In this document: piece by piece, positions 1-6,307 of the stretch | Layout of the letters: the number at the start of each line of letters is the position of its first letter | Numbering within the stretch: the first letter of the stretch is position 1 | Assembly: GCA_900770685.1 (NCBI GenBank) | Contig: CAAGLC010000031.1 | Location: 1 to 21,055, forward strand | DNA from: Clostridia bacterium | Lineage (GTDB): Bacteria; Bacillota; Clostridia; Christensenellales; Borkfalkiaceae | DNA: 21,055 nt | Reading direction: 5' to 3' | The notes under the pieces: model-generated | Told to the model about the DNA's origin: nothing | What the model saw: only the letters and a program-made list of their open reading frames with translations | The model's database searches: none | Position numbers and translations under genes: made by a program

Positions 1-378
1 ACATTTATTGACCTTTTCTTCGTCGAGCGCTCTCGCTCCACCGTTCTTTGCGTCGTAAAGTTTTAAGTTCCTTTTTGCAAGTATCATTCGCTTTAATTCC
101 ACCGAGTATAAAATTGCGGTCATTAACACGAATAATCCCGGAATAAGCAAGAAAATTGCGCTGTTTACCGTTCTTGCCATCGTTATTATCGCAGCGCCTA
201 TGAACATTACCGAACCAAAAACTATCACCAAGATATCCGACCCATTATCGTCGTAAAACTTGATTAAATAAAAATATAAAATGGAAAATATCAATAACGT
301 TACCGCTACTGCAACTATCATTTCCCCAGAACTAAACAACTCGCTAAAAAACTTGCTTAATCTGCTACCTATATCCAT
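1..378 (-). CDS. N-terminal part of a membrane protein, possibly CdaA-type diadenylate cyclase (cut by window edge)
   Basis: The first 126 codons read inward from an ATG at 378 without a stop, and the 3' end lies outside the window. The start has a TAAGGAG site that overlaps the stop codon of holA, so translation is probably coupled. Three hydrophobic helices are visible at about residues 19-40, 48-67 and 73-92. They are followed by a charged VELKR segment and then an acidic stretch (LDEEKVNK). CdaA proteins have this layout: three short helices, a (Q/V)PE(I/L)RR-like turn, then a linker into the DisA_N catalytic domain. That would make it a membrane cyclase producing c-di-AMP from ATP. The catalytic DGA and RHR motifs would lie beyond base 1, so the assignment rests on topology and weak similarity only. 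It could also be an unrelated three-helix membrane protein. Confidence 0.45.
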   Translation of the reverse strand, partial: MDIGSRLSKFFSELFSSGEMIVAVAVTLLIFSILYFYLIKFYDDNGSDILVIVFGSVMFIGAAIITMARTVNSAIFLLIPGLFVLMTAILYSVELKRMILAKRNLKLYDAKNGGARALDEEKVNKC

Positions 379-390
379 TTACTTCACTCC

Positions 391-1371
391 TTATTCACTA
401 AGTAAAATCTTGAATAACGTGACGTAAAACTCTCCGTCCACGTCCGTTTGGCCACTCTTATATCTATAATCTGCTTGCTCTAACACGTCCACCGCTTTCT
501 TTAGCGATATCTTTCTAAACGAACTCGCTTGTTGTTTTATTTTCTTTAAAGCAAATTCCTTTATACCCAATACCTTTGCCGTTTCCGTTTCGCTCATTGA
601 AGTTATTGCGACGTGTAACATTCTTCTAAAATAATTATAAACGCTCGTTAATAACCTTGCCGGCGTTTCGCCTTTATCCATCATCTCGAAGATTATATTT
701 AAGGCTTTTTCCTTTTGACGTTTTGCTAACGCTTCAGTCATTTCGTATATCTTATACTCGCTGTCTTGATTGACCATATCCATCACGTCGCTAACCGTTA
801 TTTCGCCTTTTTTTAACGCATAGCAAATTAGTTTTTCCGTTTCCACCGAAATTCTCGACATATCGGATAAGCAATATTCAGCAATCAACGACGCTGTTTC
901 AAGTTCTATTTTTACTCTAGACTGCTCGCATTTTGATTTAATCCAACGGGCTATCGTGGATTTATCCATCTTCTTACAGTCAACCACGCAACTGCCGTTG
1001 ATTTTTTTTACGTTTTCATCCCTATTTTCATTTACTACGACTAATACCGAACTCTCGTTCGTTCCGCCCCCAAAAAGTTTGTTTAACTGTTTTAATCGCT
1101 CTTGATTAGGATAATACTCGCTTACTACCGTTACCCTTCTTTTACTCAAAAAGGGAAAAGATTCTATCGACGACATTAGGTCGGAAAATCTATTTGCGTC
1201 CTTGAGTTCTTCGCCTTCAAATTTTACAAGGTTAACCGAAGGCTCGCTTACCATTGCGTTAACGATTACGTCAACCGATAACTTTCTAAAATACGCGTCC
1301 TCTCCTTCGATTACATATACAGGAAACCATTGTCCGTTTTGCACGTTTTGTTTTAACTCTGTAAAATTCAA
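391..1371 (-). CDS. holA: DNA polymerase III subunit delta
   Basis: HolA is the clamp-loader subunit that opens the beta sliding clamp during replication. The protein is 326 residues from the chosen start, normal for the family. It begins in the usual way with a LNFTELKQNV helix and then PVYVIEGEDAYFRK, the degenerate nucleotide-fold start typical of delta, followed by the all-helical C-terminal collar (roughly residues 200-326). The start is a TTG at 1371 preceded at 7 nt by GAGGGAG (1379-1385). A longer reading to a TTG at 1419 adds 16 residues that look unlike HolA and has no ribosome binding site. It lies 78 bp downstream of comEC on the same strand, a common Firmicutes arrangement, and 12 bp before the next membrane-protein gene. 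No frameshift or missing segment is seen. Confidence 0.92.
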   Translation of the reverse strand: MNFTELKQNVQNGQWFPVYVIEGEDAYFRKLSVDVIVNAMVSEPSVNLVKFEGEELKDANRFSDLMSSIESFPFLSKRRVTVVSEYYPNQERLKQLNKLFGGGTNESSVLVVVNENRDENVKKINGSCVVDCKKMDKSTIARWIKSKCEQSRVKIELETASLIAEYCLSDMSRISVETEKLICYALKKGEITVSDVMDMVNQDSEYKIYEMTEALAKRQKEKALNIIFEMMDKGETPARLLTSVYNYFRRMLHVAITSMSETETAKVLGIKEFALKKIKQQASSFRKISLKKAVDVLEQADYRYKSGQTDVDGEFYVTLFKILLSE

Positions 1372-1378
1372 ACCAAAC

Positions 1379-1385
1379 TCCCTCG
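1379..1385 (-). promoter_or_regulatory. Ribosome binding site that sets the TTG start of holA
   Basis: On the minus strand GAGGGAG lies 7 nt before a TTG at 1371. The protein that begins there matches the usual HolA N-terminus, whereas the longer reading to 1419 has no such site. This decides in favour of a TTG start. Confidence 0.75.
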
Positions 1386-1390
1386 TATAC

Positions 1391-1419
1391 AGTTTATCAC
1401 TTAAAAATCTTTTTTGCAA
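1391..1419 (-). promoter_or_regulatory. Possible sigma-A promoter for holA
   Basis: On the minus strand TTGCAA (1419-1414) is followed after 17 bp by TAAACT (1396-1391), with an upstream TGA forming an extended -10. The same TAAACT element is used by the tRNA-Glu promoter in this window. The predicted start would leave a leader of only about 13 nt, which barely contains the ribosome binding site. Read-through from comEC is therefore an equally plausible way to express holA. Confidence 0.33.
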
Positions 1420-1449
1420 CGATTTTTATAAATATATATTTGCTTATAT

Positions 1450-3594
1450 TCACATTTTAACCCGTATAATTCCGTTGCGAGCCGTACTCTTTATCTGCTC
1501 GCTATATTCGTGCGTGATTTTTTCTTCTACGTCTAACACAGAATACACGTAGTCTGCTCTATCTACGCACACCCCTAAATCTATCTTAACTAAATTCCTA
1601 GACCTTAAATTTTCTACGACCTTCGTGTTTGCTATAAATATCGCTTTTTCGTTTTCCCGTCCAACTAAAAAGCAATCGCTCGTATAATATTCTCCGTACA
1701 TATCGCCTAAATCTATTGTCCCTTGCTTTACTGCATAGCATTTGATTTTTGGAAAACTCTTTTTCATTACTACGTAAAAATCAACGTCGATATCCCCGAA
1801 ATAATAAAACTCCTTAAAATCTACGCCCTCTAAAATCCAAGTGATTAGCGCTTGTTTATCCGTTTCACTAGAGTCGCCGATTAAAACTACTTTATCCACT
1901 ACTTTTTCGCTTAGACCATTAGATATTTTTCTCAACGGAGAACTCGTAAAACAATCGCCCGTTGCTCTTACGATTAACGCGCTGTCGTTGCCCTTTTCTA
2001 TTAACGATAACTGCTCTTGATTATCACCGATTACGCTTACCTTAAACGAGTTAAATCCTCTTATATTCTCTATCGAAAACACTAGCGCGAAACACACCGA
2101 TAAGGCAATGCACAAAAGCATTTTTAATTTACGCTTTATATTTATTATTCCAGACACTACTATCAAACTCGAATAGTAAAATATCACGCTAGAACTTACC
2201 GTTAAAGCGCCTACCGTGAACACCGTGAAATCTACGTATTCCATAACTATAATTATCAACTTAAACAGTAAATTTAACGGAACTAACAGCGCGCTAAAAT
2301 TTAATATTCCCGCAAGCAACGTGCTAATTAGCGAGAACACGAAAATAAAAAACGTTAACGGTAAAAATAATAAATTTATCAATACCGATATTGCTGAAAA
2401 TGAAGAAAAATGCGCTATCATTATCGGAATACTCGCTAATTGGGAAGCGATAACTGCTCCGATTGAGTTTGCTATATTTTTTGGCAAAAATTTAAACAGT
2501 TTAGATATTGGTCTTGCTAGCAAAAACAGTCCGAAGATTACTCCGAAAGACAACTGAAACCCTGCCGTAAACAATTGCGCAGGATTCATTAAAAGTATTA
2601 AAAATAACGCCACTCCCATTGAACTTAACCCGTCGTATCTTTCACCGAGTCCGGACGAAATTAAGGCTACCGCACACATTATCGTCGCCCTTAAAGAAGA
2701 TGACGTAAATCCACAAACTCCCGAATAAAAGGCTAATGATAATATGATTATTATCGACCTTATGATTTTATTAATTTTAAGTTTTGCAAAAACAAATGAT
2801 AAAACGGCGGAAAGTATTCCAACGTGTAGTCCAGAAACGGCAAATATATGCGCTATGCCAGACGCTCTAAAGTTGGTTATAAGGTCGTTTTCCATAAATT
2901 GAGAATTGCCCGTTAAAAGCGCGTACGCCACGGTAAACTGCTCTTCGTCTAGTCCTGACAAAAGAGTATCCCTTATAAACAAATTACTCTTTTCAAACAC
3001 GTTTTTCTCGTTACCAATACGGGTGTAACTATCCGCTTCAAGAAAGACCGTGTACTTAATTTTATCGCTTAAATCGTAGCAGGCAAACTTGCCGTCGTAG
3101 ATTACGTCTCTATCTATTAAAGTTTCCGTAAAAGTTATTACGTCACCTATATCTAGGTCGCTTTCACCCGTTAGATACGCGCAAATTTTATAATCGGTTT
3201 TCTTATATTCGGGATAGCCAATCTCAACTGAATTTAACAGCAATTTATAGCCGTTTTCGTTTGGTTTTACTTCGCATACCTTTGCCGTTATATCACAAAT
3301 ATGATTTCCCAAATCGGCGTTAATAAAATTGCTAACACTAATTCCTAAAAGCAAAAATCCTATTATAAACGAAGACAAAAAGGCTATAGTTACAACTACG
3401 CCTTTTTTCTTCTTTCCCTTTTTTATAAAACGATACAAACTAAATACAAGCAAACCTATAAACAATATCCAAGCGATTATACATTTAACCACTTCGCTCA
3501 TCACCAAGCAATAATAACAATAAACGCCGATTGCAAAACTTATAGATATAAATAACGCCGTGCGTAAATTTATTATAGTTTTAGTTGCTTCCAT
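1450..3594 (-). CDS. comEC: ComEC/Rec2-family DNA uptake channel
   Basis: This is the inner-membrane channel that passes single-stranded DNA into the cytoplasm during natural transformation. The 714-residue protein has N-terminal helices and a DUF4131-like OB region (about 1-190). The Competence domain follows, with the hallmark GIAHIFAVSGLHVGIL (246-261) and GFTSSSLRATIM (295-306), then many membrane helices to about 505. The C-terminal part (about 517-665) sits where family members carry a metallo-beta-lactamase-like nuclease domain. Here the expected HxHxDH motif is absent: the corresponding segment reads GDSSETDK (573-580). The ATG at 3594 follows AAGGA. It is transcribed toward holA, a standard pairing. 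The family call is firm. Whether the protein serves transformation in this organism is inferred, and loss of nuclease residues need not abolish transport. Confidence 0.93.
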   Translation of the reverse strand: MEATKTIINLRTALFISISFAIGVYCYYCLVMSEVVKCIIAWILFIGLLVFSLYRFIKKGKKKKGVVVTIAFLSSFIIGFLLLGISVSNFINADLGNHICDITAKVCEVKPNENGYKLLLNSVEIGYPEYKKTDYKICAYLTGESDLDIGDVITFTETLIDRDVIYDGKFACYDLSDKIKYTVFLEADSYTRIGNEKNVFEKSNLFIRDTLLSGLDEEQFTVAYALLTGNSQFMENDLITNFRASGIAHIFAVSGLHVGILSAVLSFVFAKLKINKIIRSIIIILSLAFYSGVCGFTSSSLRATIMCAVALISSGLGERYDGLSSMGVALFLILLMNPAQLFTAGFQLSFGVIFGLFLLARPISKLFKFLPKNIANSIGAVIASQLASIPIMIAHFSSFSAISVLINLLFLPLTFFIFVFSLISTLLAGILNFSALLVPLNLLFKLIIIVMEYVDFTVFTVGALTVSSSVIFYYSSLIVVSGIINIKRKLKMLLCIALSVCFALVFSIENIRGFNSFKVSVIGDNQEQLSLIEKGNDSALIVRATGDCFTSSPLRKISNGLSEKVVDKVVLIGDSSETDKQALITWILEGVDFKEFYYFGDIDVDFYVVMKKSFPKIKCYAVKQGTIDLGDMYGEYYTSDCFLVGRENEKAIFIANTKVVENLRSRNLVKIDLGVCVDRADYVYSVLDVEEKITHEYSEQIKSTARNGIIRVKM

Positions 3595-3615
3595 TTTTTT
3601 CCTTAGTATTTTTTC

Positions 3616-3644
3616 TTGCTTTTCTCTTTATCTTTTGATATAAT
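3616..3644 (+). promoter_or_regulatory. Sigma-A promoter driving the candidate ncRNA
   Basis: TTGCTT (3616-3621), a 17-bp spacer, then a perfect TATAAT (3639-3644) preceded by TGA, giving an extended -10. Transcription would begin near 3651. No reading frame of note follows; the transcript would enter the structured region 3651-3859. The comEC start at 3594 points the other way, so this promoter is not serving comEC. Confidence 0.72.
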
Positions 3645-3650
3645 TACATT

Positions 3651-3860
3651 GACCTTCAAGGTGCGATAGGAATTGCAAAAAAAATCCACAATTTTATTAA
3701 AGAAAACCGTATTCACCGTTAGAAGAGCGGGGCTCTCTGTTCGGCGTTTTCCCGAACGTTTTATTTAGAGAGATGCAGACTCAACGGAGAGAGGTATTCG
3801 CCTGTTAACGTAACGGGTTATTATTTTCCTTTCCGTCGGCCGTTGCAGGTTATTTTTTTA
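3651..3860 (+). ncRNA. Candidate structured non-coding RNA of unknown family
   Basis: This region occupies most of the 354-bp gap between comEC and tRNA-Glu and has no credible ORF. It starts at the predicted transcription start of an extended -10 promoter and ends in a U-tract (3853-3859). Visible helices are CTCTCT/AGAGAG (3733-3738 with 3767-3772) capped by GTTCGG/CCGAAC (3739-3744 with 3752-3757), and ACGGAGAG/CTTTCCGT (3784-3791 with 3829-3836) enclosing CCTGTTA/TAACGGG (3801-3807 with 3811-3817). The ends can also pair: ACCT, CAA and GG (3652-3661) with CC, TTG and AGGT (3840-3850), with one mismatch and one bulge. Length of about 205 nt, a closing stem and an AU-rich 5' interior resemble 6S RNA in outline. 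I cannot match family-specific sequence, and SRP RNA, tmRNA and RNase P motifs are absent. Confidence 0.5.
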
Positions 3861-3878
3861 TAAACTTGTTTTTTTTGT

Positions 3879-3907
3879 TTGCCAAAACTAAAAATTTATG
3901 CTAAACT
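3879..3907 (+). promoter_or_regulatory. Promoter of tRNA-Glu
   Basis: TTGCCA (3879-3884) is followed after exactly 17 bp by TAAACT (3902-3907), with TGC just before it as an extended -10. Predicted initiation is near 3914, giving a 5' leader of about 35 nt for RNase P removal. The tRNA therefore appears to be transcribed separately from the upstream ncRNA. Confidence 0.6.
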
Positions 3908-3948
3908 ATTGTTACTTTATAAATAGTTACTAGCACTTTTTATATAAC

Positions 3949-4023
3949 GGCCTCATGGTCAAGCGGTTAAGACGCAGCCCTCTCAAGGCTGAATCCGGAG
4001 TTCGAGTCTCCGTGGGGCTACCA
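3949..4023 (+). tRNA. tRNA-Glu, anticodon CTC (reads GAG)
   Basis: A full cloverleaf can be drawn. The acceptor stem is GGCCTCA with TGGGGCT (a G-U pair at 1-72 and another inside), discriminator A and an encoded CCA at 4021-4023. The D arm follows with AGCGGTTAA in the loop. The anticodon stem is CAGCC/GGCTG around loop CTCTCAA, with anticodon CTC at 3982-3984. The T arm is CGGAG/CTCCG around TTCGAGT. The body closely resembles other bacterial tRNA-Glu genes. A CTC isoacceptor normally accompanies the essential TTC one, which must lie elsewhere in the genome. It stands alone here with its own promoter and terminator. Confidence 0.95.
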
Positions 4024-4029
4024 CAGTTA

Positions 4030-4075
4030 AAAGAAATACCAAGTAGTTTTGCGTATTTCTTTTTTTATTTTTTAA
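4030..4075 (+). terminator. Intrinsic terminator after tRNA-Glu
   Basis: AAAGAAATAC (4030-4039) pairs perfectly with GTATTTCTTT (4053-4062) around a 13-nt loop and runs straight into a T-rich tract (4060-4072). It sits 7 nt after the tRNA CCA end. Confidence 0.8.
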
Positions 4076-4090
4076 TAAATATTTTTTTAT

Positions 4091-4116
4091 AAACCCCTCG
4101 CTTTTACGAGGGGTTT
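4091..4116 (-). terminator. Perfect 10-bp hairpin downstream of the histidine phosphatase gene
   Basis: AAACCCCTCG (4091-4100) and CGAGGGGTTT (4107-4116) form a perfect GC-containing stem with a 6-nt loop, 7 bp beyond the stop codon of the minus-strand gene. The minus-strand transcript continues as TTTATAAAA after the stem, a weak U-tract, so it may be an inefficient terminator or a 3'-end stabiliser. It may also act on the plus strand as a backup for the tRNA terminator. Confidence 0.6.
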
Positions 4117-4123
4117 AATGCTT

Positions 4124-4864
4124 TTAGGTTAAGTTTTTATAATTGTTTATTCCGTCGGTAAAACATTCTTTATATCTTGCGGCAAAAGACGGCTCTTCCC
4201 CTTTTACGTATAAATGAGATAAATCACCTAAGGTTTGAGCCCTTAGCGACACCTTTCCTTCCATACGTTCTTCGGTGTAAACGGTAGTCGTTGCGCTAGG
4301 CGCAGAACAGAAGTTTTGCCATATAGTGTATGGCGAACAGTTCATTATATGCGATAAAAGTATTCCCATTAGTCCAAAATGACAAACAAACACCAACACG
4401 TCGTGATTAGGTCTTTCAGCGACATAATTATACCCGTCCCTACGATATCCGTGCTTTAATAAAATTTTATCAAACTCGGTGCAAATATGCTCGTATTCCT
4501 GTGGCACGGTCGAATTCTTTATAAAATCACAAGTTAGCCATTTTTCATTTGAATATATGTCCGGCACTGAATTGACGAATTCTGGAAGAAGATCCCAAGC
4601 ACAACGACGCTTTTCAAGATACGGAACTTTTACCGTTGCATAGGTAAACTCTCGTAGCCAGTCGTGATATTCGGCTTCTATTCCCAATCTCTTTAACGTT
4701 GGCTCAGCCGTCAGTTTCGCGCGACCTAGTGGCGAGCAATATACCTTAGTAATATTCTCCTTGCATAACTTGTCTGCTAGAAATTCTACTTCTCTTTTTC
4801 CTTTTTCGGTTAAACCGTCTATTTCATAATCAGGATCTCCGTGACGAACTATTATTATCTTCAT
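4124..4864 (-). CDS. Histidine phosphatase family protein (phosphoglycerate mutase-like)
   Basis: The 246-residue protein has the family signature RHG at residues 7-9 with the phospho-accepting His8. It also has the phosphate-binding Arg48 in CSPLGRAKLTAEP (43-55), an acidic residue in WLREF (69-73), and the second catalytic His162 in VFVCHFG. These are the four-part catalytic pocket of branch 1 histidine phosphatases, cytosolic enzymes that remove phosphate from small metabolites or proteins. The insert at about 75-155 is longer than in cobalamin phosphatase CobC-like proteins and gives no clue to substrate. The start ATG at 4864 follows GGAG at 6 nt and has its own promoter. No partner gene is in the same transcript. 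The substrate cannot be named from sequence. Confidence 0.88.
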   Translation of the reverse strand: MKIIIVRHGDPDYEIDGLTEKGKREVEFLADKLCKENITKVYCSPLGRAKLTAEPTLKRLGIEAEYHDWLREFTYATVKVPYLEKRRCAWDLLPEFVNSVPDIYSNEKWLTCDFIKNSTVPQEYEHICTEFDKILLKHGYRRDGYNYVAERPNHDVLVFVCHFGLMGILLSHIMNCSPYTIWQNFCSAPSATTTVYTEERMEGKVSLRAQTLGDLSHLYVKGEEPSFAARYKECFTDGINNYKNLT

Positions 4865-4891
4865 TTTTTTCTCCGTTTTTTAATTTTCTTC

Positions 4892-4920
4892 ATTTTAACA
4901 TATGCCAAATACTTCGTCAA
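4892..4920 (-). promoter_or_regulatory. Promoter of the histidine phosphatase gene
   Basis: On the minus strand TTGACG (4920-4915), a 17-bp spacer, then TAAAAT (4897-4892) preceded by TGT as an extended -10. Initiation near 4885 gives a leader of about 21 nt containing the GGAG site. It is divergent from the promoter at 4971-4999. Confidence 0.7.
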
Positions 4921-4970
4921 TAATTTTCTTAAGCATACTCATTATTTTTTGTTTATTATCGCTCTTTCTC

Positions 4971-4999
4971 TTGTGCCCTTTATTATATTGTGGTATAAT
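4971..4999 (+). promoter_or_regulatory. Promoter of the amidohydrolase gene
   Basis: TTGTGC (4971-4976), a 17-bp spacer, then TATAAT (4994-4999) with TGG directly upstream as an extended -10. Initiation near 5006 leaves a leader of about 45 nt carrying AAAGGAG 5 nt before the ATG at 5052. Confidence 0.68.
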
Positions 5000-5051
5000 A
5001 TATTAAATATAAAAGCGACGTAACGTAGCGGTGTACGTTAAAGGAGTTAAT

Positions 5052-6140
5052 ATGCAATCCATAGATTATAAAGAATACTTTAAGGACGTTGAAATTATTG
5101 ATAGCCATACCCACCTCCACAACCACATAGACCCAAAAACCGGAGATTTGTTTTTAGGTGGTTTTGACCCGTATCAAAAAGAATATAACGTTAAGGCGTT
5201 TAACGTCGCTTCTCTTAGTTGTAAACCTCAACACGGAGTTGCAGATAATATTTTTTCAGCCTTTTATAAGCTCTACAGCAACGATATTTTTGCTCACGGT
5301 GGTTTTTTCTATTCTATACCCGAAAAATCTTTAACTGCGCCAGACGTTTTAACTCAATACCTTGAACTTATGGATTTAGGTTTCGATGGCATTAAAATGT
5401 TAGAAGCTAAGCCCAATGTCTATAAAGTACACAACTTGCCACTTTGCGGTCCTTTCTACGAACCTTTCTTCGCTCAAGCGGAAAAGGACCAAGTTAATCT
5501 TCTTTTTCACGTTAGTGACCCTGAAGACTTCTGGGACAAGTCCAAACTTACTAAGGAAATGATTGATCTTGGTTGGTATTATGGTGACGGTACTTTTGTT
5601 TCTTATTCGGACATGTATGATCAAATAGACTCTATTCTTAATGCACACCCTGACCTAAAAGCAACTTTTGCTCATTTCTATTTTTGTTCTAAAAATCCAG
5701 AGAAAATTGAGGAGATGTTTAAAAAATATAAAAACGTTGCAATAGACGTTACTCCAGGTATTGAAATGTACGACGGTTTTAAACTTCGCCCTGATTACTA
5801 TTACGAATTCTTTAGAAAATACTCCGACCGTATTCTTTTCGGTACGGACGGAAGTTTCCCAACCAATACCGAGGCTTATTCGCTATTATCTACCTGCGCT
5901 TTCCATTACCTCGCAACCGATAAAATCGCTAAGTCTTGGTGTGGCGAATTAAAAGGTATTAACTTAGAAAAAGAACACCTTGATAAAATTTTCTCTAAAA
6001 ACTATATACAAAGAGTTGGTGATAAACCGAGAGAAATAAATAAACAAGCTCTTAAAAAGTATATCGATAAATATATGGACTTTATCCCAACAAGCAAACA
6101 AAAAGAAGACGTTGTTAAACTTTCAAAAAGATTTTTGTAA
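5052..6140 (+). CDS. Metal-dependent hydrolase, amidohydrolase_2 type TIM barrel
   Basis: The 362-residue protein has the metal-binding layout of the amidohydrolase superfamily: DSHTHLH at 18-24 (His19, His21), GFDGIKMLEAK at 110-120 (possible Lys115), LLFHVSDP around His153, ATFAHFYF around His208, and FGTDGS with Asp266 at the end of strand 8. This pattern fits the COG2159 group, which includes decarboxylases and lactonases acting on small carboxylated compounds. It has no signal peptide and should be cytosolic. The start at ATG 5052 is chosen because AAAGGAG precedes it by 5 nt; a GTG at 5031 in frame lies upstream of that site and is unlikely. It is a single-gene transcript between the divergent phosphatase and argG. 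The substrate is unknown. Confidence 0.85.
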   Translation: MQSIDYKEYFKDVEIIDSHTHLHNHIDPKTGDLFLGGFDPYQKEYNVKAFNVASLSCKPQHGVADNIFSAFYKLYSNDIFAHGGFFYSIPEKSLTAPDVLTQYLELMDLGFDGIKMLEAKPNVYKVHNLPLCGPFYEPFFAQAEKDQVNLLFHVSDPEDFWDKSKLTKEMIDLGWYYGDGTFVSYSDMYDQIDSILNAHPDLKATFAHFYFCSKNPEKIEEMFKKYKNVAIDVTPGIEMYDGFKLRPDYYYEFFRKYSDRILFGTDGSFPTNTEAYSLLSTCAFHYLATDKIAKSWCGELKGINLEKEHLDKIFSKNYIQRVGDKPREINKQALKKYIDKYMDFIPTSKQKEDVVKLSKRFL

Positions 6141-6154
6141 ATTTCTTTTTTGAA

Positions 6155-6246
6155 AATGAATAAATATCTAAATATGCATTGTTTAATGAATAATATCATT
6201 TTTTTATAAAAAATTATTGAATTTTTTCAAAATTAATGCATTAATT
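6155..6246. promoter_or_regulatory. Cluster of ArgR-like half-sites and palindromes upstream of argG
   Basis: TGAAT-type half-sites occur at 6157, 6187 and 6218, and TGCAT at 6175 and 6238. AATGAATAAATATC (6155-6168) and AATGAATAATATC (6185-6197) are near-identical direct copies 30 bp apart. TTGAATTTTTTCAA (6217-6230) is an inverted repeat with perfect 5-bp arms. AATTAATGCATTAATT (6231-6246) is a perfect palindrome ending 3 bp before the -35 element. Known ARG boxes have the form TGAATwwwwATTCA. TGAATAAATATCTA at 6157-6170 fits except for two bases; the others match in half-sites only. Arginine control of this operon is expected biologically, but assignment of these sites to ArgR is inferred. 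Confidence 0.4.
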
Positions 6247-6248
6247 CG

Positions 6249-6277
6249 TTGACAATAAAAAATTAATTATTTATAAT
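6249..6277 (+). promoter_or_regulatory. Consensus promoter of the arginine operon
   Basis: A perfect -35 TTGACA (6249-6254) and perfect -10 TATAAT (6272-6277) are separated by 17 bp. Initiation near 6284 leaves a leader of about 24 nt with GAGGAAG before the argG ATG. A promoter this strong would be expected to need repression, in line with the palindromes immediately upstream. Confidence 0.85.
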
Positions 6278-6307
6278 GAAAACATAAAATTTGTGAGGAA
6301 GAAAAAT

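Noticed and set aside
3595..3660. A promoter for comEC on the minus strand
   Set aside because: TTGAAG and TTGTGG can be found but no -10 of reasonable quality stands at 16-18 bp, so none was annotated.
3651..3860. Assignment of the structured region to SRP RNA, tmRNA, RNase P RNA or a T-box
   Set aside because: The SRP GGAAG/GCAG core, tmRNA tRNA-like ends, RNase P P4 sequences and the T-box GGUGGNACCGCG motif are not present. 6S remains possible only on outline, so no family name was given.
4841..5023. Small plus-strand frame of 60 codons between the phosphatase and the amidohydrolase
   Set aside because: It starts inside the phosphatase gene, runs through both divergent promoters and has a low-complexity hydrophobic translation with no supporting initiation site.
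5031..5051. GTG start for the amidohydrolase, seven codons upstream
   Set aside because: It lies before the AAAGGAG site, which is correctly spaced for the ATG at 5052.
6185..6207. Intrinsic terminator after the amidohydrolase (AATGA/TCATT followed by seven Ts)
   Set aside because: The stem is only five AT-rich pairs; the sequence is better viewed as part of the repeat cluster upstream of argG. Where the amidohydrolase transcript ends is unclear.
6293..6307. GTG start for argG
   Set aside because: The GTG overlaps the ribosome binding site itself; ATG 6308 fits the usual ArgG N-terminus.
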